From Zeugodacus cucurbitae (Eukaryota; Arthropoda; Insecta; Diptera; Tephritidae), in contig NC_071671.1 in the NCBI RefSeq assembly GCF_028554725.1, positions 55,446,501 to 55,510,500 of the forward strand: a stretch of DNA of 64,000 nt. The letters are read 5' to 3'. This document shows positions 23,560-34,839 of this stretch, piece by piece. Every line of letters starts with the position of its first letter. The stretch's first letter is position 1. Position numbers and translations under genes: made by a program. Below the pieces are notes generated by a model, which worked only from the letters and a program-made list of their open reading frames with translations, made no database searches and was not told the DNA's origin.

Positions 23560-24320
23560 GATTAGGTTATGTTAGGAGGCTGATCCTTGCGTTTGAAGGT
23601 ACCCAGACGAGTCCATTTGAGCAGCTATAAATCCTGGACCTTAGTGATGATAAAAAACCTTATATGTGAATCACGGCGACCCTCACCTATTGACAAAGAG
23701 TCTTTCACAAATTTGTTAAGTTTGCTAATATCAAATTCAATCAGTTCGACAGGCTCGACGAAGGTGCTTCGACCACAGTCTGGCGAAAGCTGGACGTTGA
23801 AGAAGAAAGAAAGGGACAAAGCAATTCGAAGGACCACCTCCACTACACTTCGGGCCAGAAGGATCTTGCAAATGCACAAGTGATGGTTGCTGTCCAGCGA
23901 CTGTCTGTAGAAATCTCGAACACATGGGACCCGCGAACCTATCCCAATCCAATGAAAATCTATTTAGGCTGGCCCTCTCTTGCTAGCTTATCGGCTGTGC
24001 AGTTATCAGTGATTTTGCTATGACCAGGTACCCAAACAACTAATAATATGAAATAGCTTGAAGCTTATGCTAAAGAGGTCATACAATCGTTTACTAACAT
24101 GGGCGTACTATCATCGAACGCAAGTATAATCCCTCTGCTGTTGGAGTAAATGTACACCTCTTGGAAATAGGTTGCACTTCGGAATCAGACACAATAATGG
24201 TCGAATAGCCGAAAGCTAGAGTTACTTGAGAGCTTCCTATAGATGTTTCCCTCTCCTACATTCCTCTGGGACTTCTATCCATCCGTGAAAAACTCACTGC
24301 GCCTATTCTCCATTGGATGT
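23560..24320 (-). pseudogene. LINE fragment with RNase H domain
   Basis: Read on the minus strand, this is the 3' end of a non-LTR retrotransposon with an RNase H domain (I/Jockey-type order: RT, RNase H, tail). The first RNase H block, SEFFTDG, lies at about 24293-24279. Further on, YIYSNSRG stands where YSDSQ is expected, so a catalytic Asp reads Asn. Then come LVNDCMTSL, and WVPGHSKITDN with ADKLARE (about 24038-23985), the conserved His and final RNase H block. Stops interrupt it. The 3' end runs to about 23563 and closes on CCTAACATAACCTAA, a tail also seen at 59.33 kb. RT and endonuclease are absent. The domain call is fairly sure; the clade is not. Confidence 0.65.
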
Positions 24321-25649
24321 TGGCTTTTCGTCTCAGAGAACATTTTCAATGCTCATCTTCTCTTCTGTATTATATTCACACAATGGGTAAAAAAATTAGA
24401 ATGAGTACATTCCTATGTATTCCCAAACAAAATTTTTACCATTTGACCCTCACAAATTCGAAGCTAACCAAAATTCAATCGTTCCCAACTAAAAACCACA
24501 AATTCTACAAACTTTCTAAATATGCTTTTTCAGAGGAATTATTGATGGCACCTATGCAAATAATTTGAACAAAACCATAACTTATACATACAAGGGCATA
24601 AAAACTGAAAAACATAAATATGTATATAGAAAGGTGAATGTAACCATAGGTACGAATACACCTCTATATACAAAAGGTTAAAAGCGCAATTTCAATATGA
24701 AGCCAAATGGCTGGCTGGCAAAAACCGATAAAGAATGTACGCGGTTACCGGAAAGTGGCAACTAAAAATATGTTACCAGGTTAGAATTGTAAAGTAATGC
24801 AGCGGTGCTTTGGCCCACACAAACACACCCATTTGAATGCACCCACATTTATGGGCGTCAGTTTGGAAGATTTTCGATTCATTTTTGTAGCCTTTTTGCC
24901 CTGCAAATAAAAATATACGAGCGGTTACCATCCATAAATTATGAAAGCCAGTATTTTTAGGGTTTTAGTTTGTAAAAATGTATGGTTCTAATGCATATAA
25001 GTTTTTACGTGATTTTAAAGTTTCATAGTTTATGGATTAAAATTTGTTTACTCTCGCGATAGGTTGTATATAATATATGGATAGAGTGTATGGAACTATT
25101 CACTGTGGGTTGAAATCACTTACACCTATCGAGATAGAGAAAATTACATTTCTGTATATTTATATCGTATAGATCATGATGATCAGAACAAATTGATTTC
25201 AGTCTATATACGTCTGCTTCAAAGAAACCTTGCGATTGTGAAACTTATTATGTCAATGACTGGGACACGGGCCCCTTGGAAATCTAAGGGGGTTGGTATT
25301 ACATAATGAAGCATTCGAACCATTGTTTTGCTCCCAAAACGACATTTGTTGAAAAAAACTTGCTGCTTGAACTCCATAGCCAAACTCATTTTTGGTATAG
25401 AAACATAAGATAGGATAGACTTTTCTTGCTCAACTAAAACATCGCCTTTTTATGAAAACCGAGTACGTGAGATATGACAATTCAGTTCTAAAAATTTTTA
25501 AAATCCGTCATTCCTAGGATATTAGGATTCACTCCCGTCATTCCCTAGCGTCGTCAGCATGTCTTACTAAAGAAGTAGTAGAATGAAGTAGTTTAATTCC
25601 AAAAATTATTGAGAGCGATACTTTCTCTGAAACCCTAGATCTATGGATG
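24321..25649. other. AT-rich non-coding DNA
   Basis: No gene seen. The segment at about 25040-25560 has repeat-like texture (CTCTCGCGATAGG and TGACTGGGACACGG) but matches no copy elsewhere in the window well enough to name. Confidence 0.5.
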
Positions 25650-26231
25650 GACTACCGGCCGAGCTATTCAAATACGGCGGCGAAGAACTGATAAGGTGTA
25701 AGCGTAGGCAATTGCAAAGTAAAGTCCTCTCTCGACGAACAAAAATCACACTCTACAAGTCGCTCATTATTCCCGTCCTGATGTATGGCGCCGAAGCATG
25801 AACGATGACTACATCCGATGAGACGACTCTTGGGGTTTTCCAGAGAAAGGTTTTGCGTAAGATTTATGGTCCTCTGAACATTGGCAACGGCGAATTCCGC
25901 AGACGATGGAACGATGAGCTGTACGATTTATACGACGACATTGACATAATTCAGCGAATAAAAAGACAGCGGCTACGCTGGCTAGGTCATGTTGTACGAA
26001 TGGATGAAAACACCTGAGCTCTGAAAGTGTTCGATGCAGTACCCGCTGGAGGAAGCCGCGGAAGAGGACGACCTCCACTCCGGTGGAAAGACCAAGTGCA
26101 AAGTGAACTGGCTTCACTTGGTGTTTCCAGTTGGCGCCAAAAAGCAAAAAGGAGGAACGAGTGGCGCGCTCTGGTGAATTCTGCTATAATCGCTTAAAGC
26201 GGTTTCTACGCCAAATATATATATATATATG
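25650..26231 (+). mobile_element. RTE-type LINE, internally deleted copy
   Basis: It enters at GACTACCGGCCGAGC (LPAELFKYGG), just before the reverse transcriptase. It jumps at about 25700 directly to the region after the RT palm (SKVLSRRTKI). Compared with the copy at 59.5-61.6 kb, about 0.88 kb holding the whole catalytic RT is missing. The C-terminal part follows: IIPVLMYGAEA with the next Trp changed to a TGA stop, FQRKVLRKIYGPLNIGNG, RRWNDELYDLYDD, RLRWLGHVVRMDENT then a second stop, and AGGSRGRGRPPLRWKDQ to the normal terminator TAA at 26195. Only 17 bases separate that stop from a TA tail (26215-26230). A dead, truncated copy. Confidence 0.88.
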
Positions 26232-27552
26232 ACAGTATCCTTGTCTCCGATTGGCATTATACCGTGAGCATTGTTTAGTATGAAAGATAGCCCACTAACA
26301 ATAAATGAAGGACACAATTTAGAAGAATATTTCTTCAAGCTCTTCATTTTTCCTTATTTCTATTAAATTTCCAGGCTCTTGCCAATCAAGGCAATCAATA
26401 GATATATTGCGCTTTGATTAAGAAATTAAACAAATAAACCAATTTCAAGAATAAGAAATAAATCTCACAACAAATAAATAAATACTTTCAACCTCAAAAC
26501 CGGATATCTATACATGTATACCGTTACCAATTTACAAGCCAAACTTGCCAACAAAACCACAAAAAGCAAAGATTAAAAAATTATATCGATCTTGTTAGTT
26601 GAAAATGAAATACAATAAAAAGGGAAACTCTGCATGGCAATAAATGTCGGTTGACACACTGAAATTATTGAGAAAGTTCAAATTTTGTTTATTCCTCGTT
26701 AAAGTGTTTGCTTTTGTTTTCGCATGTTGTTGTGGGCAGTGAAGTGCGAGGAAGGATAAGCAAAATATAACAATCATGCCGGAGTTCTTACCTGGAAATG
26801 CATAACTGTCATTACCATGAAATAAATTTGCTCAGCGAAATTGAAAAAAGCAATGTATATTTGTACTCATGTACTTGTATATATAACCGTATTGGTGTGA
26901 CTGCCAGTGTTGCTTGGTATATATGGCCAAAACTTTTCTCATTTGTAAGGTGCAAATTCGATTGGTGTGCATTATATTTGTAAACTCTATTTGCAAGGTG
27001 CTTTAAAGGTAGCTAGTATTGAGCTGGCGGAATAGCGTGGGAAGAGAGGGAGAACAAGAAGGAAACGAGAGTATTGAAATGAAGTTGGAACAAATTCTGG
27101 ACATTTTTTTACTCGGAGTTTTTTGTTAATTTATGGTGGATATGTTTCTAGCTTTATATATTTTTCTTTGGACGGTTAAAAAGTTGAGGTTAGAAAATAT
27201 ACTAAAAAAAATATTTTCTTGATTATTTCTCCTTAGGACTTTGAACCTTGTCACAAGGAAATATACGGATTCCGAACCCTTATTCTGTTCACTAATAAAT
27301 ACTAAACTAACGCCCCCATCAGCGTAGTCAGGAATTTGTTTTAGGATATCATCGGATTATGTTTTAAGGACCATTCGACACACCGGATTTTTGGAAAAGT
27401 TGGTCCTTCATTACCAGAAGCTTATCCAAGACATTTCTTTATTGATGGGATTACTTTGGAACACCGAGATTGGTATTGACATTTTTTCCTAGATAAACAA
27501 ACATAAATATACCAAGAGGAGTCAAATTTGAAGATCTGTGTTGTGTGACAAC
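26232..27552. other. AT-rich non-coding DNA
   Basis: No gene or clear repeat. Short frames are unremarkable. The last 100 bases or so may belong to the 5' flank of mariner M3. Confidence 0.5.
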
Positions 27553-28210
27553 CTAACCTTCTTTGAAATGTCTTGACATAACCTAAAAAACTACTATGCA
27601 TGATTAGTTTGGATATTGCGTTCAACAGTTGTAGACGTGTAATCACGGAGTTCACTAAAGCTGAAATTTGAGCTATTTTAAAGTTTTCCTTTGTTAAAGG
27701 CAAATCCGCTAGAAAAACGTTCCATGGTGATTAATGGTGTTTCGGGGGATAGCACACTATCACTACGAACAGCGGAAGGAAGGTTTTGCTCTGTGTTTAG
27801 TGGGATTGGAAAAGAATCATCCACTATGAGCTGCTCCCATATGGCCAGACGCTTAATTCTACCATCTACTGCGAACAATTGAACCACTTGAAGCAGGCGA
27901 TCGACCAAAAGCGTCCAGAATTGGCAAATAGGAAGGGTGTAGTGTTTCACCAGTACAACGCCAGACCACACACTTCGTTGATGACCGTCAAAAACTACGG
28001 GAGCTCGGTTGGGAGGCTTGTGAAAAGTGGCTATCCGAGTTCTTCGCAAATAAGGAGGGTTCTACGAGGGGGGTATTATGAAGTTGCCGTCTTGATGGAT
28101 TATCGAACGAAACGGCTCATACTTGAATCAAATGTGATCCATGTAACACTTTATAAAAAAAATTGAATAAAGAGCAAAACAGCGGAACGGAGATATTTGC
28201 CAACCTAATA
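27553..28210 (+). mobile_element. mariner element, heavily deleted copy M3
   Basis: It shares CTTTGAAATGTCTTGACATA with M2 at its left, then the 5' leader and AAAGGCAAATCCGCTAGA (the start of the transposase). It then jumps to the block before KVLLCV.WDW, removing roughly 140 codons including the first catalytic Asp. It continues through LNSTIYCEQL, KQAIDQKRPELANRKG and FHQYNARPHTS (second catalytic Asp to Tyr, codon 27954-27956, as in M1). A second deletion removes the third catalytic block. The C-terminal piece and 3' terminal repeat GCCAACCTAA end at 28208, followed by TA. The 5' terminal repeat was not found. Non-coding in practice. Confidence 0.88.
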
Positions 28211-30562
28211 TGTTAGAGGTCCGGCGCTTATAGCATTAGTCTTAGCTGTTTTGGATCCTATTTGACAACTTTAATCAGGTTATCCCAGCGACCAGATTGG
28301 TGCTGAACTGTCTGTTAAGATTTCTCACTGTCCGTTGCTCAGCAAATTCGGCACGATTAGTTGTTGTTAGAATTGTACTAGATTTCGGTTATCAAAACAA
28401 GTTGATTGGTGTTTATATATCGATATTACAGGTGGCGCTCCTATACAAATTAAATATTAAGAAAAACGTTTTCCAAGTTCTCACCCAGTCCCTACACACT
28501 ACTGCATTTATTTTTTTTTCTCATTGTTCGCACTTGTCACCAATCAAATGGGATATCAACGGAATCTTAAAATTAATATTATTTCACTGGAGAATAGAGA
28601 AAACTTTTCAATTCGAATTCGTGAGGGAAATTGTAAAAGTTATCGCTTCATGTCCTACTTACTACTACCTTGGACTTAGTAAGTAAGGCATTTCGCCACT
28701 ATTTGTCTACGCCATTGACAGTTTGCGTAAAGTTTCTTTCAAAATAAAAAAACTAACAACAAAGAGAAGAAGGAGAAGGCGAAAAAAATTAAGTGATGAC
28801 CGAAATGCTTTCGTATGCAGGCACAAACAATATTTTAGGCCAGACAAACGTGCCAAAGTAATATAATATAATAATCCATGATGAGTGGCAACTAAATTCA
28901 AAAACTCGCCAAATTCAATTGCTAAGGTGAGGAGGATAAACGTGTAGTGTTGAATGACAAATGTGAATGATAAAAAGTTTAGAAGAATTACGAAGGTGGA
29001 GGAAGGACAGAAACTTAGCATCCGTCACAAGCAAGCCTATGTATACAAAATGTGTGGCATGCTTTTAGGCGTTCGCGCGTAACGCTGTTGAGATTTAATG
29101 CAATAGAATTGTGAAAATTTCTCTGTGTTTTTCGAAATGTGGCGGTTACTTGCATAAATTATTCATATGACCAGCCACAATGTGCACAATTTACTAATTG
29201 TCTGGCGCGCATGAGGCGTGTATAACGGTAAACGCCACACCTCTCACACACCGTCTCTCTCTCCATCTACTTGGTGGCACTGTTTAGTAATTGCTACTTT
29301 GATTTTTGGCACGCGCCGCAAGTGAAATTAAATAAATTCTTATTGAATCGTATTTCTATTTGGGACCGGTCTCTTCACAAATAATGCAATATTTAGGTGG
29401 TAAGGAAAGGTGGTTGCGTTTAAATATGTATGCGTTGAGGGAGAGTTGCAGCATTTGATTGCCAGCGTAGCAATCAATGGTGAAATGCATCCCTGGAGAT
29501 TAAGAACATACGAATGCAGTCGAGGTACAGTGTGTAATTTGGTTTTAGTGGAGAATTAAAAATTAATTTTGACTTAAACTGGTTTCTATATAGCGCAAAA
29601 TGATCTAGTTTTTTTCTCTATACAATTTTTTTTTTCCAAAAAACATAAAGTTATAAGCTGAATTATTATTACTTATACGTCATGTCTTCGAGCACGATAT
29701 TTTAATTTCATTCAAATTAAAAAAAAAAAATTAATGATTTTCTTCTATTTAGAATAACATAGGGAATACCAATATTATGACACTGAGTTGATTGTGAGTT
29801 CAAATCTCGCTAGCGGCAAATGGACGAACTCTCGATATTCAATATTAGATCTCATATTTTTGATGCTTTTTCAGTGATCTTCTCTCAGTTTGTACTATCG
29901 AGCTATTTCGACTATTTAGGAAACCAAACATAGGTTATAACAATCAATATCTGTAGAATATGCCAGGTTTGCTAAGCTTAAATCATTTTTAATGTTGCCT
30001 TAAATACCAGGTCCATTCGATGATTTTATGGAGAAAATTCAATGTGGCAGATTGAACTCATATTAGCTGAGGTTAATGCCAAGTATATTAGTTAGTTTCC
30101 TTGCTGTTTCTCTTTCAATTAGTATTGTTATGGTATCTCATCCAAATTCCAGTTGAAAACCACTATAATAACCTTTCGACTTTTTCATTTAAGTAATCCT
30201 TCACAGCCACCTATCCTAGAAGTAATTTTTGGTTATCGATAAATTTATTTTAAGAAAACAGATCTGCTCTCAAGATCCCAAGCATACCTTCATATATACA
30301 TTGACATGCTCTAGAGACATTATCGAATATTTTGATCTGAAACCAAAGCGAGTTTTCACGGATCATAAATATTTTATATCTTTTCCGTTTTCTCATAAGT
30401 CCAGTCAAAATCTTTTATCTTACTTAATATCTATCTAAAATGAGTAAGTTTTCAAGAACACATTTGCACTTGAAGTGACTATGAGTATGACTGAAAGTGA
30501 AAAGCTTACGAGGTCAAACATGTATCAACAGAAACTAAATCTTATACTTATTGTATATATTT
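28211..30562. other. non-coding DNA
   Basis: No gene supported. The 129-codon plus frame at 28297 and the 104-codon minus frame at 29021-28707 have no recognised domains. A CTCTCTCT-type stretch near 29250 and A-runs near 29718-29730 are the only simple repeats noted. Confidence 0.5.
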
Positions 30563-31661
30563 TGGTATAAAGGATCGCACTAGGAACGGGCATATCTGTG
30601 GCCCTGCCCCTATGTAAGTTTTATGTGAATATGTCGCAAACCAATAAAGCTATATCAACCAAACATTCTGCAGTCGGTTCGCTTGCGTACCGCACCATAC
30701 ACCATGAAAATAGTTCAAATCAGATAATAACCACGCCTCTGATAGAAAGGTAAGGCTGAAAATTACTAACAGTGGGTTAACTCACTAACGGAGAACGTCA
30801 GAAACACTAAATTTTGCAGAAGAAATGGCAGAAAGAAGCATTCAGTTTTTTTTTTTTTCAAAATGGAAAGTGGGCATGTCGTCGCCCACTTATGGGTCAA
30901 AAATCATATCTCAGGAACTACTCAACCGATTACAATGAAATTCGGTACATAATTCATTCTTGACATCCTGATAACAAGGATGGAAAATGGACGAAATCGG
31001 TTCACAATCACGACTACTTTTCATATAACTCAATTTTGAATTCCATCTGATTCGTTCACTTTATAATACATACATAAGGAACCGATGAAGATAGCGGAAT
31101 AAAACTTTACACAAATACTGTATATGATCTGTGGCTTCACGCGTGGAAAAATTGTCGAAATTAGACTATAACTTTTCAAGGCCCCGGATATCGAATATGA
31201 AGAACTCAGTGCCTTATGGTAATTTTTCACCGAAAATATCGGTAAATCTCTCAGATAATTTAATTCAAAGGAAATTTTTTCTTCTAATAGTGTGTCTCTG
31301 TTCCAAAAATTATTATTATTTCGGTTCATAACTTCTCCTAGCTCCCATATACCTAATTATAGGTTTTTCAAAAATACGGTGGGCTTTATTCCGCATATAT
31401 CGGTTAAAATATGCGATATCTTAAGGAAATTAAGTGATCGTATAGTCTTGGATATAGTGTACCTTGGTAGTGAAAATGATTGAAATCGGTTCAGGAATTA
31501 CCTCTGGCCTCATACACTATATATATTATGATTTTCGTTATTCTATTGAACTTTATACCGAATATATGGGTCAAATAGTGTGTTATCTTAATAAAACTAA
31601 AGCAATAAATTGCGAGAGTATAAAATGTTCGGTTGCACCCGAACTTAGCCTTTCCTTACTT
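30563..31661 (-). repeat. dispersed repeat family A, copy A6
   Basis: A minus-strand copy. The right edge is the family 5' end in reverse: AAATTGCGAGAGTATAAAAT, then GTTCGGTTGCACCCGAAC and TAGCCTTTCCTTACTTGT. The interior is collinear with A5, for example CCCACTTATGGGTCAAAAA, then ATCTCAGGAACTACTC and ATACGGTGGGCTTTA. The left edge stops around GGATCGCACTAGGAACGGG without reaching the 3' terminal hairpin, so it is truncated. Frames of 63-99 codons in it are shadows. Confidence 0.75.
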
Positions 31662-33329
31662 GTTATAAACTGTTTTACTAATTACAGAATTAGCTTCACT
31701 GTAACATGAACTTCATTTCGAAATTCAGCAGAAGAACACACAAAACTCTAGCCGCCGTCACAATGACAGAGCAAACCTTTTGCCGAAAGTGTCGTAAATA
31801 CCACCCGATCTATTAAAAATGTAAAAAGTATTACGAACGCACAATTTACTTTGCAAAGTTTAAAATGGACACAGCAGAAGAGAGTTGTGGCAATATGCAG
31901 TCGCGGCAGATGAGCCAAAGCAACAATGTGCAACAAGAAAGCAGGCAACTAAGCTTTGGACAACATAAGGTGCTTCGACTATGCTTGACTGCCAGCCGCT
32001 GTGGCATATGGAGCTTTGGCAGCAGTTTGCTGCAATTGATTGTCACTGCCACCATTCAACGATTCATCGACTCAACGCTGGCAGCGTACACCGCGCGGTG
32101 GCGCAACTGTCATCCCGAGGGAAATGAGCGCACCGAGCGCTGCGTTTGATGTCATTTTCAAAGTAAACAAACACGATAAAATATTTTTTTTCCGTATACT
32201 TGTGCTGCGTAACCCTCCGCCCTTACCGCTAAATACGCTTAAGTTAACACAAAGTTGCCAAATTCAACTAAATGCGTTGAAGGGAGATGGTGGAAGGAGA
32301 GGGGAGAACGCATAAGTTGTTTGACAACAAAACAAGTTTATTGCAGTAAGCAAGCCAATCCGACTAGCCGACTCAGAATAGCTATAAGACAGTCAGGACG
32401 GCAGACAGTCAGCCGGCCGGTGTATTCTTCCATTTGAAGCAAAGAAATTCCCCAAAAAGCCGCTGCGTTGCTGCTGACGCTTATGCATTATTTAGCAGCA
32501 CACGCCGCGCGAGCGCGGTATTTACTCTCTGTGCCTTCTCTTTTTTTAAGACGGAATCGTGTCGTATCTGTGCAGCTATTAAAAGTGTGCGCAGTATTTT
32601 TGTATTTTATAGCTTTACCGTTATTTTTTGGCCCCACCAACTAACTAACATGTTGCACGTTCAGCGCCCTCTGCCGCTACATACATACATAAGTTCAGTT
32701 TACCTTGTGACACCCTCTTCGCTCCTGCCACAGCAATTTGTTTTTCCTCCATCGGCCGTTTACGTTCTGCGCTGCGTTGCGTTGCTGCTGGGCTTAAATA
32801 TTCATGAGGGTTGCAGCGTAAATAAAATTGTGGCAAAAATTGCGGTTCAACTTCGTGGATTTCTTCACTCACTACACCTTCAATGGACGTGTGTTGCTTG
32901 TGGCTGGCGCTTTTTTATCTGCCATTCAAGCCAGCAAGTGTGCATATGTGTGCTTTTTATTGCGATTCTGTGTCGATTCCCTCATACGTACATATATGGC
33001 TTTTGTCTTTAAGGTCCCCCATTTTCAGCGAGTTTTTTGATTTACCCTGTCGATTTTTCGCTTTGCAATAATTCCGTATTTGCTGTTAGATGAAATGCAT
33101 TTCGTGTTTTTATTTATTTATGGCTTTTGTTGTATGGCTTTTATGGGTGCTCGGGAAATTTGCATAATTTTTAGTGCACATAATTGGGAAATGTTGTGGG
33201 TTCTCCAACTAGACGTTTAATTTTCCTTCCCAAATTTTAAAGCTATATTTTGAAAATAAAAAGTGTGTATGAATGAATTTTGTTATATTCTTGCGGCTGT
33301 TAAGATCTAGAATAACGTACGATCTTACA
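31662..33329. other. GC-richer unassigned block
   Basis: No recognised gene. From about 31850 to 33010 the composition is less AT-rich and many frames are open, the longest 192 codons (plus 32434-33012). The products have no domain, the frames overlap one another on both strands, and the longest has no credible start context, so I do not call a gene. A TATAAG at 32383 lies about 28 bases before GTCAGCC, a weak promoter-like pair. It may be a host UTR or conserved regulatory DNA. Confidence 0.4.
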
Positions 33330-33605
33330 ACTATAAGCCTCTCTAATATCCAAAATAGTTCCCGTTGAGGGATATACGCCCATTATAACGATTTTCAACT
33401 TTTCAATATGGTTTCGTAGTATGTTCTTCTGTATTTTGCTTCGGTATAGGCTAAATTTTTATTCAGAGAATATTTTCTGAGAACGGAAAAAGTTGCTAGG
33501 GGCCAAATCAGAGTACCTGTGAATATATAAGCAATTCGGATCGTCAATACAAGTTTGTAATTGTTTTCATCGACCTTTTCAAGGCGCATTGCGTCTGTCC
33601 ACATC
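33330..33605 (-). pseudogene. mariner-superfamily transposase C-terminal remnant
   Basis: Minus-strand frames reproduce the end of a mariner transposase. DLAPSNFFR is encoded at 33509-33483 and includes the third-catalytic-residue block. It is followed by SQKIFSE and, after frame shifts, by VENRYNGRISLNGNYF, which follows the family pattern LE-RW-xC-(I/L)xLEGNYV. Residues further upstream are not clearly matched. It is very decayed, with no terminal repeats found. The catalytic-position residue is Asn here, as in some families. Confidence 0.45.
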
Positions 33606-34030
33606 TCAGATCAGTTCCAACCAATTCGAATATCTGTATATTGGACTCCTGCTTAATATGACAGGCCCATTCATTGATCGAACAGGGTTTATGGAATTTC
33701 TACATACTTTGTACAAAAAAAATTTCAAGGAGTTCAATTACAATTTTTAGACTTAAAACCATACCGACTAACCTCAATTGGGGGTCGTCCAAAATCATTA
33801 CCCCTACCCTGAAGTAGGATATAGAACTCAAAATTACCTCCTGTTTCATTTTAGGCTTTTTTAGTTCGCTTTATACTTACTGAGCTGCATATGTTTACAA
33901 AACCCCCTATAAATATAATAATTAATTCGTTGCATACTTTTAGCTGCTCACTCAGATAATTATGAAAAGCTCTGTTCATCTGCATTCCAATGTTCCAGCG
34001 AAAGAATTTTTGCACTGTTGCTCTTATTCA
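33606..34030. other. AT-rich non-coding DNA
   Basis: No gene or recognised repeat; it lies directly upstream of the candidate promoter. Confidence 0.5.
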
Positions 34031-34391
34031 CTCGCTCGGAAGTTCCGCTAGTGCAGTTCTTTTTTAGCGTGCGTTGCTGTCAGTTCGTTTCATTTGGTGT
34101 GTTTGCTGTAGTCCGCGATATTTAATATAATTTGTTGATTTTTGTGTTAAATAAAGTATTAATAACTTGCATATTATGTTAATTAGAGCATAAAAGTGTA
34201 AAAATTAAGTATTATCAAGTGGAAAGTAAAGTGTTCATGCAAAGACATATAGAAAGACTTGAAAGCTGCGCTGCACTGCGCACTGCGACTTCGCATAAAA
34301 GCAGCGAAGAGAGTGAGCAGCTGAGTTATTGTATACTCGCGAGTACATAAGTATGTATAAATAAAGCATGTAAAGCAGATCTTGTTAAAGG
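34031..34391 (+). promoter_or_regulatory. candidate TATA-less promoter and non-coding first exon
   Basis: TCAGTT at 34080-34085 matches the insect initiator TCA(G/T)T(C/T) exactly, with the A at 34082. AGTCC, a downstream-element match, begins at +29, one base off the canonical +28. No TATA box is seen upstream. The following 310 bases are leader-like, with small upstream ATGs that quickly meet stops, and end at AAAGG|GTGAGT (GT at 34392), a strong 5' splice site. The sequence around the start is richer in GC (CACTCGCTCGGAAG, AGCGTGCGTTGCTG) than its flanks. This could be the transcription start and first untranslated exon of a gene whose coding exons lie beyond the window. Inference only; short motifs occur by chance. 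Confidence 0.33.
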
Positions 34392-34839
34392 GTGAGTCGA
34401 ATGATTTGATTTTATGGTTTTTTTAATAGAAACATCAGATAATGTTTTGTATTTGTATAAACAAAAAATAACATATTAAAAATTTAAAAAGTGTGTATAT
34501 AATATACTCGTATTTCATATATTTATACGTAAAACTTATATTTGAAATATAAGTAAATTTATTTAATGTAAACTATGTATAATTAATAATCCTATCAACT
34601 AAATTAACCGCAAGGGTGAGAGAGAAATCTGTATGTTTGTTACATGGGGATTAAGAGAAGATATGAAGACATCTTCATATATATGATATATCGGAAATAT
34701 AAAATATATAACGAAATTGTCAAACTAAATATCAAAATATTTAAAGTGAGTGTTTCACAACTAATTTCATTAAAATGCACTTTATGTAATCGATTAGTTT
34801 TAGTTAATCCTTATTTAAAGGAGTTTAATTTGATTTAAA
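34392..34839. other. AT-rich non-coding DNA
   Basis: No gene. If the first-exon candidate is real, this would be the start of its intron. Confidence 0.5.

Noticed and set aside
23563..23580. TTAGG-like units suggesting interstitial telomere
   Set aside because: Only two imperfect units; they fit a LINE 3' tail better, and flies lack TTAGG telomeres.
25809..26147. 112-codon minus-strand frame
   Set aside because: Antisense shadow of the RTE C-terminal domain at 25650-26197.
29794..29818. tRNA T-arm-like GTGAGTTCAAATCTCGC
   Set aside because: The five-pair stem and TTCAAAT loop fit, but no matching acceptor, D-arm or anticodon arm is found upstream. At best a tRNA-derived fragment, more likely chance.
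32434..33012. 192-codon open frame on the plus strand
   Set aside because: No domain, no credible start context, several other frames open over the same bases, and a composition-driven string of Cys, Phe and Leu. It probably reflects lower AT content.
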